Assembly: GCA_022072245.1 (NCBI GenBank)
Contig: JAJVIA010000016.1
Span: 47,461 to 81,181 of the forward strand
Source of the DNA: Anaerolineae bacterium
GTDB taxonomy: Bacteria > Chloroflexota > Anaerolineae > UBA4142 > SHND01
Direction of reading: 5' to 3'
DNA: 33,721 nucleotides
Both the position numbers and the translations under genes were made by a program. Under the pieces are notes generated by a model, which worked only from the letters and a program-made list of their open reading frames with translations, did no database searches and was not told the DNA's origin. Positions 21,414-29,277 of the stretch are shown piece by piece (position 1 is the first letter of the stretch; the number at the start of each line of letters is the position of its first letter).

Positions 21414-23153
21414 ATGAAAAAACTCTTTACCCTTGCAATGGTCACGGCGTTGTTGATGTTGACCATGTGGCACAGCGCGCGGGCTTTTGCCCAAACCGCG
21501 CTCGTCTGCGCTACGGTTGAAACTGTAGCGGCGGGCGATTCACTCTCGCAATTCGCCGCCAAAGCATACGGCGACGTCAAAGCGTACGCGCCGATTGTTT
21601 CGGCGACCAACGCGCAAGCTGAAACCGATTCCTCCTTTCACAAGATAGACAATCCCGACCTCATCGAAGTCGGCTGGAAAATTTGTATTCCCGCGAAAGC
21701 GGATGGCGCGACCGCTACAACCGCGCAGCCAGCCGCCGCGCCCGCGCAAACATTGAGCGGCACGGTGTGGAAATGGACCGGCTCGCTCTTTAGCGACGAC
21801 AAACAGGTCACGCCCGACGACCCGGACAATTATCTGCTTTCGTTTTTACCGGCAGGACGCGTTTCCATCAAAGCGGACTGCAATCAAGTCAATGGCACGT
21901 ACACGACCGACGGCAACCAATTGACGATTACGCCCGGACCTTCCACGCTCGTCGCGTGTCCAGAGGGTTCATTGGGCGATGAATATGTTCGCCAATTGAC
22001 CAATGTGAGTTCGTATTTTTTCAAGGACGGCAAGCTCATTCTTGAATTCAAATTCGACAGCGGTTCGATGACGTTTGTCCCGAGCGCGCCCGAGGGCCTC
22101 GCCGGCACAAAATGGGAGGTTGTCAATTACAACAACGGCAAGCAAGCCGTCGTCTCGCTGATTCCCGATACCGCGATTACGTTGAATTTTGGAACGGATG
22201 GCCGCGTGAACGGCAACGCAAGCTGCAATAATTACATGGGGCCCTTTGATACGCTCGGCGACATTTTGCATGTCGGCGGTTTGGCGACGACGTTCAAATT
22301 GTGCCACAAACCCGACGGCGTTATGGCGCAAGAAATGCGGTACCTCACCGCGCTGCAGAGCGCGCAGACTTTTGAAATCGCGGGCGACACGCTCACCATC
22401 CGCGACAATAGCGGCGCGATGCAAGTGGTTGCGAAAATGGTTGCGCCGACGACCCTCGCGGGCAGCGCGTGGGATGTGACCGGTTACAACAACGGCAAAC
22501 AAGCGGTGGTATCGCTCTTGAACGGTACCGCGATTACTTTGAATTTTGGCGACGACAATCGCGTGAATGGAAATTCGGGCTGCAATAGCTATGGCGGCGG
22601 ATTTACCAGCACGGATACCACGCTCCAAGTTTCGCAATTGATTACGACGCTGATGGCGTGTGGCGAACCGGAAGGCGTCATGGCGCAGGAACAGCAATAT
22701 CTCGCCGCGCTGCAAAATTCTGCGACGTATGAAATTTCCGGCGACATGCTCACCATCCGCGATGCAAGCGGCGCGATGCAAGTCACCGCAACAAAACGCG
22801 CGCCGGCGACGCTGGCGGGGAATTGGAATGTGACCAGCGTGAACAATGGCAAGCAAGCCGTCGTTACGCTCAGCGCCGACACCAAAATCACTTTGAACTT
22901 TGGCGCGGATGGAATGGTCAGCGGCAATTCCGGCTGCAACAACTATAACGGCAGTTACCAAGTGGACGGCGCGACGCTTCAAGTCGGACCGCTTGGCAGC
23001 ACGCGGATGTTTTGCGAAACGCCCCAAGGCGTGATGGACCAAGAAGCGCAATTCCTCGCGGCGCTGCAAAATTCCGCGACGTATGATATATCGAATGACA
23101 TCTTGACTATCCGCGATGCAAGCGGCGCCATGCAAGTCGTGGCAAGTCGTTAG
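21414..23153 (+). CDS. Exported protein with one LysM-like and four META (HslJ-like) domains
   Basis: The 579-residue protein has a signal peptide (about 1-27) and a LysM-like segment (about 33-93, VETVAAGDSLSQFAAKAYGD to LIEVGWKICIP). Four META domains follow at about 113-222, 228-341, 347-461 and 467-579. META domains (named from HslJ and Leishmania META1) are small beta domains often found in exported or lipid-anchored stress proteins. Domains 2-4 are close copies: each has NNGKQAVV, ITLNFG, GN(A/S)(S/G)CN-Y, GVM-QE, L-ALQ and LTIRD-SGAMQV. Domain 1 is more diverged (ADCNQVNGTY). A Cys pair in each domain could form a disulfide. I chose the ATG at 21414 because GGAG lies 8 bases before it. 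LysM suggests attachment to the cell wall. Confidence 0.9.
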   Translation: MKKLFTLAMVTALLMLTMWHSARAFAQTALVCATVETVAAGDSLSQFAAKAYGDVKAYAPIVSATNAQAETDSSFHKIDNPDLIEVGWKICIPAKADGATATTAQPAAAPAQTLSGTVWKWTGSLFSDDKQVTPDDPDNYLLSFLPAGRVSIKADCNQVNGTYTTDGNQLTITPGPSTLVACPEGSLGDEYVRQLTNVSSYFFKDGKLILEFKFDSGSMTFVPSAPEGLAGTKWEVVNYNNGKQAVVSLIPDTAITLNFGTDGRVNGNASCNNYMGPFDTLGDILHVGGLATTFKLCHKPDGVMAQEMRYLTALQSAQTFEIAGDTLTIRDNSGAMQVVAKMVAPTTLAGSAWDVTGYNNGKQAVVSLLNGTAITLNFGDDNRVNGNSGCNSYGGGFTSTDTTLQVSQLITTLMACGEPEGVMAQEQQYLAALQNSATYEISGDMLTIRDASGAMQVTATKRAPATLAGNWNVTSVNNGKQAVVTLSADTKITLNFGADGMVSGNSGCNNYNGSYQVDGATLQVGPLGSTRMFCETPQGVMDQEAQFLAALQNSATYDISNDILTIRDASGAMQVVASR

Positions 23154-23170
23154 AGGCGCAACGAGAAAAA

Positions 23171-23199
23171 TGGTAGTAATTCGTTACTACCATTTTTTT
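23171..23199 (+). terminator. Terminator after the LysM-META gene
   Basis: TGGTAGTAA / TTACTACCA with a stable TTCG tetraloop, then TTTTTTT. A-run on the left also allows reverse use. The MFS gene starts only 38 bases further, so its promoter must be in that gap or overlap the hairpin, or it relies on read-through. Confidence 0.9.
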
Positions 23200-23237
23200 A
23201 CACCTCCCAAATGTCGAATCAACTCGGATAAATCTTC

Positions 23238-24893
23238 ATGGCATCTAACACAGTTTCGACTCGAACTGAATCCATCGCGCAACATGCCTCGTGGTTTGCC
23301 CTCATCATCATCGTTCTCGCGCAGTTGCAGATGGTGTTTAACGTCAATGCCTTGCCGGTCTCGATTGGTCCCATCTCCGAGACGCTCGACGTGCCGGCTA
23401 CTGCGGTGGGGACGGCGCTGGTTATCTATTCCTTGTTCGTCGCCGCGTTCGTCATGCTCGGCGCAAAAATCGGCAAGCTCTTTGGCGAACGTTTGATTTT
23501 CCAAATCGGCGTCATCGGACATGGCGCCTCGATGGCGCTCATGGCGTTTGCGACCGACGCGACGATGATGAATCTCGCGCAAGGAATTTCCGGCATCGCC
23601 GCCGCGCTCCTCGTGCCGACGCTGGTCGTTCTGATTGCGTCAAACTATCGCGACAAACAGCAAGCGCAAGCGTTGGGCATCTTGGCGGCGATGCCCGCCA
23701 TCGGCAGCGGCGTCGCGTTTGTCATTGCCGGGTTTATCGCCACGTTTCTGAGTTGGCGTTATTCGTTCGGCATGATTGCGCTCTTGTCCGTCATTGTGTT
23801 GGCGTTGAGTTTTCGCCTCGCGCCGGTGCCGCGTCAATCCGGAATCAAAGTTGACTTGATTGGCGTCGCGCTTTCGGCGGCGGCGATTGCGTCCATTCTG
23901 TTTGCGTTCAACAACATCAACGAATGGGGTTTGTTCTGGGCGAATCCCGAAGCGCCGTTTTCGCTCTTTGGTCTTTCGCTCACGCCCATTTTGTTCCTCG
24001 TGGGTCTCGCGTTGGGCTGGGGCTTTTTCGCCTGGACGCATAAACGCGTGGCGCAAAAGAAAACGCCCTTGCTGGCGCCCGAAGTGTTGGACAGTCCCAC
24101 CGAAAAAAATACCGTCCTCGCCTTTCTCGTCGCGGGCGCGTTAGGCACCGCCGTAAGTTTTCTCATCCCCATCTATATTCAATTCGTCCAGGACCGCACG
24201 CCGCTTTATACCGCGATTGCGATTGTGCCGTACACGCTTGCGGTGGCGGTTGCCGCGATTGCGACGGTGCGGCTCTATGACCGCGTGACGCCGCGTCAAC
24301 TCGGCATTATTTGTTTCGCGCTGATTGCGGCGGGCGCGGCGTTCGTCGGTTACAGCATCTTGAATGATTGGGGCACGCTGTTTGTCATTCTGGGCCTCGC
24401 GATTCTGGGTCTCGGCGAAGGTACGATGCTGACGCTGCTGTTTAATGTGTTGGTGACGGAATCGCCCAAAAAATTTGCGGGCGATGTGGGCGCGCTGCGC
24501 GGCGTGGCAAACAACATGTCGTCCGCGTTGGGCGCGGCGTTTGCGAGCGTCGTCGCCGTTGGGCTGCTCGGCATGTATCTTGTGTCCGGGTTTAACGCCT
24601 CAAGTTTGCCGCCCGCGTTGGCGTCGGAAATCAATTTCAACCAAGTAGATTTTGTCGGCAATGACCAGCTGCGCGAATTTCTAGGTAAAACCAATGCGAC
24701 GCCCGCGCAAATCGAGGCGGGCGTGCGCATCAATGAAGAGGCGCGCTTGAATTCGCTCAAAACCACGTTTTTGATTATCGCGGTCATTTCATTGCTGGCG
24801 ATTATTCCGGCGTTGGGTTTGCCCAAATACGCGCCGGGTTCGCTTTCGAGCCAAGAGATTATTCAAGAAGAGAAAACAGATTACGAGGCGTAG
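23238..24893 (+). CDS. MFS transporter, DHA2-like 14-TM drug:H+ antiporter family
   Basis: The 551-residue integral membrane protein has about 14 hydrophobic segments. It shows the DHA2 pattern: TM1 with VLAQLQMVFNVNALPVSIGPI, the motif A region LGAKIGKLFGERLIFQIGVIGHG, motif B LAQGISGIAAALLVPTLVVLIASNY and motif C-like AMPAIGSGVAFVIAGFIATFLSWRYSF. It probably exports a drug-like or metabolic compound by proton exchange. The substrate is unknown. A soluble loop before the last helix (about 455-510) is typical. The start ATG has only a weak GGATAA-like site. It is followed by the peptidase genes after a hairpin, with which it may or may not be cotranscribed. Confidence 0.9.
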   Translation: MASNTVSTRTESIAQHASWFALIIIVLAQLQMVFNVNALPVSIGPISETLDVPATAVGTALVIYSLFVAAFVMLGAKIGKLFGERLIFQIGVIGHGASMALMAFATDATMMNLAQGISGIAAALLVPTLVVLIASNYRDKQQAQALGILAAMPAIGSGVAFVIAGFIATFLSWRYSFGMIALLSVIVLALSFRLAPVPRQSGIKVDLIGVALSAAAIASILFAFNNINEWGLFWANPEAPFSLFGLSLTPILFLVGLALGWGFFAWTHKRVAQKKTPLLAPEVLDSPTEKNTVLAFLVAGALGTAVSFLIPIYIQFVQDRTPLYTAIAIVPYTLAVAVAAIATVRLYDRVTPRQLGIICFALIAAGAAFVGYSILNDWGTLFVILGLAILGLGEGTMLTLLFNVLVTESPKKFAGDVGALRGVANNMSSALGAAFASVVAVGLLGMYLVSGFNASSLPPALASEINFNQVDFVGNDQLREFLGKTNATPAQIEAGVRINEEARLNSLKTTFLIIAVISLLAIIPALGLPKYAPGSLSSQEIIQEEKTDYEA

Positions 24894-24956
24894 GACAAAA
24901 CATTGACGAGAACATTCGCGCCAATTGGAACAGCTGCGAATGTCAATGCTTTGTCC
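24893..24956. repeat. Long imperfect hairpin between MFS and peptidase genes
   Basis: The left arm (24893-24919) and right arm (24936-24956) pair over about 20 bp: GGACAAA/TTTGTCC, CATTGA/TCAATG and CATTCGC/GCGAATG, with a six-base bulge CGAGAA in the left arm. The loop holds the palindrome CCAATTGG. It begins at the last base of the MFS stop codon and lacks a U-tract. Confidence 0.7.
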
Positions 24957-24978
24957 CAACAGAATCGGAAAATAATAC

Positions 24979-26361
24979 ATGCCAACTTTAAGCGACGCCG
25001 CGCGCGAATACGCGCGCGCACACAACGACCAATTTGTGAATGAACTGTGCGAAATGCTGCGGATTCCCAGCTTGAGCGGCGACCCCGCGCACAAGGGCGA
25101 CATTCAACGCATGGCGGAATGGCTTGAACAACATCTGCGCGCGTTGGGTTTGCAAAACGTCGCCATCATGCCGACGGCGGGCCATCCCGTCGTGTATGGC
25201 GAATGGCTCGGCGCGGGCGCGGACAAACCAACCGTTTTGGTGTACGGCCATTACGACGTTGTGCCGGCGCTGATGGAAGATGGCTGGAACACCAATCCGT
25301 TCGAGCCGACCATCAAGGACGGGAGAATTTTTGCGCGCGGCGCGACGGACGACAAGGGACAATTGTTTATTCACGTCAAAGCGCTCGAATCGTATTTGAA
25401 AACGAACGGCAGCGCGCCGGTGAACGTGAAAGTTTTTCTCGAAGGCGAAGAAGAAATTTCGTCGCCGAATCTTGTGCCATTCATCAAGGAACATCTCGAT
25501 TTGCTGCGCGCGGAGGTTTGCATCATTAGCGATACCTCGATGCGCGCGATAGATGAACCGGCGATTTTGCACAGTCTGCGCGGCATGACATATCTCGAAA
25601 TTCATGTTGACGGGCCCAAAGAAGATTTGCACAGCGGCTTGTGGGGCGGCGCGGTGCACAATCCCGCGCTCGCGCTCGTCGAAATTCTCGGCAAGTTGTA
25701 CAACGCCGACAATACGATTGCGGTACCCGGCTTTTATGATGATGTCGTGCCGCTGACCGACGAGGAACGCGCCATGATTGCCAAGACCGATTTGGCGCCC
25801 GAACAATTCAAACAGTCCACCGGCATTTCCGAAATTTGGGGCGATTTGGAATATCTCATCCGCGAACGCATTTCGGCGCGGCCCACGCTCGACATTAACG
25901 GCTTGTGGAGCGGCTGGGCAGGTCCCGGACCCAAAACAATTATTCCCGCCAAAGCGGGCGCCAAAGTTTCTTCGCGTCTCGTCGGCAATCAAGACCCGCA
26001 CAAAATTTTTGAACAAATCAAAACGCTCATCGAATCCATCACGCCGTCAACGGTTCAGGTCAACGTCGAACTGCTTACGACGGGCAATCCCGCGCTTTTT
26101 CCGATTGACAGCCCCGCGATGCAAGCCGCGTCGCGCGCGTACGAAAAGGGTTGGGGCGTGAAACCGATTTTCACGCGCGGCGGCGGTAGTATTCCCGTCG
26201 TCGCCGAAATCGCCAAGATGATGAACATTCCCGTCGTCTTGATGGGTTTTGGTTTGGACGACGACGGGCTTCATTCGCCGAACGAAAAGTACAGCATCGA
26301 AATGTTTCAACGCGGCATCCAAACCGCGATTGTGTATCTGGAGGAATTGGCAAATCTATGA
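24979..26361 (+). CDS. M20 family dipeptidase (CNDP/PepV-like)
   Basis: The 460-residue cytoplasmic zinc hydrolase should cleave dipeptides or aminoacyl-amide compounds. Metal and catalytic residues are visible: H91 and D93 (YGHYDVVP), bridging D124 (GATDDKG), the E158/E159 pair (LEGEEEISS), D185 (IISDTSM) and H432 (LHSPNEKYS). The lid domain (about 205-360) carries DLHSGLWGGAVHNP, typical of the carnosinase-like branch. It is the first of three consecutive peptidase genes; its stop codon overlaps the pepT start as ATGA, so both are translated together. No strong Shine-Dalgarno sequence precedes its ATG. AbgA/AbgB of the p-aminobenzoyl-glutamate pathway are also M20 enzymes, relevant given the AbgT gene downstream. 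Confidence 0.93.
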   Translation: MPTLSDAAREYARAHNDQFVNELCEMLRIPSLSGDPAHKGDIQRMAEWLEQHLRALGLQNVAIMPTAGHPVVYGEWLGAGADKPTVLVYGHYDVVPALMEDGWNTNPFEPTIKDGRIFARGATDDKGQLFIHVKALESYLKTNGSAPVNVKVFLEGEEEISSPNLVPFIKEHLDLLRAEVCIISDTSMRAIDEPAILHSLRGMTYLEIHVDGPKEDLHSGLWGGAVHNPALALVEILGKLYNADNTIAVPGFYDDVVPLTDEERAMIAKTDLAPEQFKQSTGISEIWGDLEYLIRERISARPTLDINGLWSGWAGPGPKTIIPAKAGAKVSSRLVGNQDPHKIFEQIKTLIESITPSTVQVNVELLTTGNPALFPIDSPAMQAASRAYEKGWGVKPIFTRGGGSIPVVAEIAKMMNIPVVLMGFGLDDDGLHSPNEKYSIEMFQRGIQTAIVYLEELANL

Positions 26362-27665
26362 AATCTCAATTCGACCAAGAACTCGAAGAACGTTTGCTCC
26401 GCTATGTAAAAATTGATACGCAAGCGGATGAAGCGTCCAAAACCTCGCCGAGTACGGCAAAGCAATTTGATTTGCTCAAGCCATTGCAAGAAGAATTAAA
26501 AGCGCTCGGCGCGCAGGATGTAAAATTGACAGAGTACGGCGCGGTCATTGCGACCATTCCCGCCACCGTTCAAAACGACGCGCCGCCGATTGCGTTTCTC
26601 GCGCATGTGGACACCGCGCCCGCGTTCAACGGCACGGACGTCAAACCTATCGTGCATCGCAACTATCAAGGCGACGTCATCAAATTTCCCGACGCGCCCG
26701 ACCTGACGCTTTCGCCGGACGATTCGCCGTATCTCGCCCAAAAAATTGGCGACGATATTGTGACCGCGAGCGGCAAAACGCTTCTCGGCGCGGACGACAA
26801 AGCAGGCGTCGCCATTGTGATGGTTCTCGCCCGCCATCTCTTGCAAAATAAAAATATCGCGCACGGCGTCATTCGCGTTTGCTTTACGCCCGATGAAGAA
26901 ATCGGACGCGGCGTGCATAAAAATTTGCCCGACGATTTGCAAGCCGTTTTTGCCTATACGCTCGACGGCAGCGCGTTGGGCGATATCGTGTACGAAACTT
27001 TTTCGGCGGACAAGGCGACGGTGCAGATTCAAGGCGTCTCGATTCATCCGAGCATCGCCAAAGATAAATTGGTGAACGCGCTGCATCTCGCCGCGAAAAT
27101 TACCGACACCTTGCCGCACATCACGTTGACGCCCGAAACGACGAGCGACCGTCAAGGATTCATTCATCTGTATCACATGGCGGGAACGGCGGCGCAAGCA
27201 GAGATGCACTTTATTTTGCGCGATTTTGAAATGGATCATTTGAACGCGCAAGGCGCATTGATTCATCAAGTGTGCGCGACGATTCAAGCGACCGAACCGC
27301 GCGCCAAAATTACGTGCGAGGTCACGCCGCAATATCGCAACATGCGCTATTGGTTGGAAAACGATATGCGTCCGGTTGACTTGGCGCGGCAAGCGTGCGA
27401 AAAATTGGGCATTGAACATTTTTCGCTGCCGGTGCGCGGCGGCACCGATGGCTCGCGCTTGACCGAAATGGGCGTGCCGACGCCGAATCTTTTTACGGGC
27501 ATGCAAAATATTCATGGCCCATTGGAATATGTGAGCATCCAAGACATGGCGCGCGCGACGGAAATGTGCATCCAACTGGCGGAATTGTGGGGCGGCGCCG
27601 CGCCCCAAGCGCCGCACGCGCGCCAAGAACCGCGCGACGAAGCAATCCAAGATTTGGTCGGTTAA
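26358..27665 (+). CDS. pepT: Peptidase T (tripeptide aminopeptidase, M20B)
   Basis: PepT removes the N-terminal residue of tripeptides in the cytoplasm. The 435-residue protein has the M20B marks: H83 and D85 (AFLAHVDTAP), D146 (LLGADDKAG), E180/E181 (FTPDEEIGRGVHK), D203 (YTLDGSALGD) and H386 (MQNIHGPLEYVS), plus PVRGGTDGSRLTEMGVPTPNLFTG. Length is slightly above the usual 405-410 because of a C-terminal tail of about 25 residues (AAPQAPHARQEPRDEAIQ). It overlaps the dipeptidase gene by four bases and is followed by the M17 gene after 59 bases. Confidence 0.95.
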   Translation: MKSQFDQELEERLLRYVKIDTQADEASKTSPSTAKQFDLLKPLQEELKALGAQDVKLTEYGAVIATIPATVQNDAPPIAFLAHVDTAPAFNGTDVKPIVHRNYQGDVIKFPDAPDLTLSPDDSPYLAQKIGDDIVTASGKTLLGADDKAGVAIVMVLARHLLQNKNIAHGVIRVCFTPDEEIGRGVHKNLPDDLQAVFAYTLDGSALGDIVYETFSADKATVQIQGVSIHPSIAKDKLVNALHLAAKITDTLPHITLTPETTSDRQGFIHLYHMAGTAAQAEMHFILRDFEMDHLNAQGALIHQVCATIQATEPRAKITCEVTPQYRNMRYWLENDMRPVDLARQACEKLGIEHFSLPVRGGTDGSRLTEMGVPTPNLFTGMQNIHGPLEYVSIQDMARATEMCIQLAELWGGAAPQAPHARQEPRDEAIQDLVG

Positions 27666-27724
27666 GGTTGGGGCAAAGCGGTACGACAAATTTCAAGTTT
27701 GTTATACATTTTCAAAGGAGCAAA

Positions 27725-29182
27725 ATGGATATTAGCGTAAAAACAGGCGATGTTCTGAGCGCGTCATCCGAACTGACAATGCTCGCGAGTTTTGAGGATT
27801 CGGCGTTGCCCGCCAATGTGGCGGCTTTGCTTGAACCGAATGATTTTCGCGGACGCGCCAAAGAAACTCTCTTGTTGTATCCACGCGGCGCTCTGGCGCC
27901 GCGCCGTCTGTTGTTGGTCGGTTTGGGCAAACGCGAAGCGTTCACGCCGGAAACGCTTCGGCAGGCAGGCGCGCTCGCCGTCCAAAAAGCGCGCGAGCTG
28001 CAAGCGCCCGACGTCGCCGTCGGCGTACAGGACGAATTGCCCCTGCCGGCGGATGCGGCGGCGCAAGCGTTCGCCGAAGGCATCGAACTCGGCGCGTATC
28101 GGTATTGGCGTTATCGCACCGAACTGCCGGCGGAACAGACCTTCCAAGTCAAGCGCGTCACCGTGTTTAGCAAGGCGCAAGAAAAACAGGCGCGCGCGGG
28201 CATCGAAACCGGTCAGGTCATTGCGCGCGGCGTAACGTTTGCGCGCGACCTCGTGAATGGTCCCGGTTTTGAAGTGACGCCGGCGAAACTTGGCGAAGAG
28301 GCGTTGGCGCTCGGCAAACGGCTCGGGCTCAAGGTGACGGTTCTCGACAAAGCGCAATTGACCAAGCAAGGGTTCGGCGGCATTTTGGCGGTGGGTAAGG
28401 GTTCTGCCAACGACCCGCGCTTTATCGTGATGGAATACGGCGCGGCGAAAAAAGACACGCCGACCATTTGTCTCGTCGGCAAAGGGTTGACGTTTGACAG
28501 CGGCGGGCTCTCGCTCAAACCGGCGGATGCGATGGAAACCATGAAATCCGACATGGGCGGCGCGGGCGCAGTGTACGGCGCAATGCAAATTGTCGCCGAA
28601 TTGAAACTGCCGTTGCACGTGGTGGGTCTCGTTTCCTCCGCCGAAAATATGCCGAGCAGCACGGCGTATCGGCCCGGCGATGTGGTGACTACGCTCAGCG
28701 GCAAGACGATCGAAGTGTTGAACACCGACGCCGAAGGACGCATCGTATTGGCGGACGCGCTGTTTTACGCGCAGCGCTATAAACCCGCCGCGATTGTCGA
28801 ACTCTCGACCTTGACCGGCGCGGTCATTATCGCGCTCGGCGCGCACGCCATCGGCTTGATAGGCACGAATCAAGCTTTGGCGGACCAATTGAACCGCGCG
28901 GGCAATGCGAGCGGCGAGCGCGTGTGGCAATTGCCGTTGTGGGACGAATATCGTGAGATGATTAAAAGCGAAATCGCCGACCTGAAAAATGTCGGCGGGC
29001 GCGCGGCTGGCTCGATTACCGCCGGCGCGTTCCTTGCCGCATTTGTGGGCGATTATCCCTTTGCGCATCTCGACATTGCGGGAACGGCGTGGGCGGACAA
29101 ACCCGCCAAATCTTACAACGCGCCCGGGGCGACGGGCGTGGGCGTGCGGTTACTCACCGAATTTCTTCGCCATTACGAATAA
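27725..29182 (+). CDS. pepA: Leucyl aminopeptidase (M17, PepA)
   Basis: This cytoplasmic di-metal exopeptidase releases N-terminal Leu and other residues. The 485-residue protein has an N-terminal regulatory-type domain (about 1-160) and the catalytic domain with K253 and D258 (VGKGLTFDSGGLSLKP), K265, D276 (MKSDMGGAGAV) and the signature N333-T-D-A-E-G-R339 (D335, E337). Start: ATG at 27725, since AAAGGAG lies four bases upstream. A longer frame upstream would overlap pepT and has no similarity. Homologues form hexamers. It completes the peptidase trio and is separated from the AbgT gene by a perfect 38-bp palindrome. Confidence 0.96.
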   Translation: MDISVKTGDVLSASSELTMLASFEDSALPANVAALLEPNDFRGRAKETLLLYPRGALAPRRLLLVGLGKREAFTPETLRQAGALAVQKARELQAPDVAVGVQDELPLPADAAAQAFAEGIELGAYRYWRYRTELPAEQTFQVKRVTVFSKAQEKQARAGIETGQVIARGVTFARDLVNGPGFEVTPAKLGEEALALGKRLGLKVTVLDKAQLTKQGFGGILAVGKGSANDPRFIVMEYGAAKKDTPTICLVGKGLTFDSGGLSLKPADAMETMKSDMGGAGAVYGAMQIVAELKLPLHVVGLVSSAENMPSSTAYRPGDVVTTLSGKTIEVLNTDAEGRIVLADALFYAQRYKPAAIVELSTLTGAVIIALGAHAIGLIGTNQALADQLNRAGNASGERVWQLPLWDEYREMIKSEIADLKNVGGRAAGSITAGAFLAAFVGDYPFAHLDIAGTAWADKPAKSYNAPGATGVGVRLLTEFLRHYE

Positions 29183-29203
29183 AGTTTGCAGTACAACACC
29201 TTA

Positions 29204-29241
29204 TTAAGCTTCCGAAATTTCCGGAAATTTCGGAAGCTTAA
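29204..29241. repeat. Perfect 38-bp loopless palindrome
   Basis: TTAAGCTTCCGAAATTTCC (29204-29222) is directly followed by its exact reverse complement (29223-29241). It starts 21 bases after the pepA stop and ends 36 bases before the AbgT start. There is no U-tract on either side. In RNA it would fold into a long hairpin with a minimal loop; in DNA it could be a cruciform or a dimer-binding site. Confidence 0.9.
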
Positions 29242-29277
29242 CGCCAAGCAAAGATCATTTTTCCCAAGGAGGCAGAA

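Noticed and set aside
21969-23135. 388-codon minus-strand frame opposite the META domains
   Set aside because: Its internal repeats merely mirror the META duplications on the plus strand. No signal peptide or domain is visible.
24988-29068. Long minus-strand frames opposite the M20, PepT and M17 genes (342, 397 and 434 codons)
   Set aside because: They mirror genes with complete catalytic motifs, are rich in Arg, His and Phe, and have no ribosome sites or homology signs.
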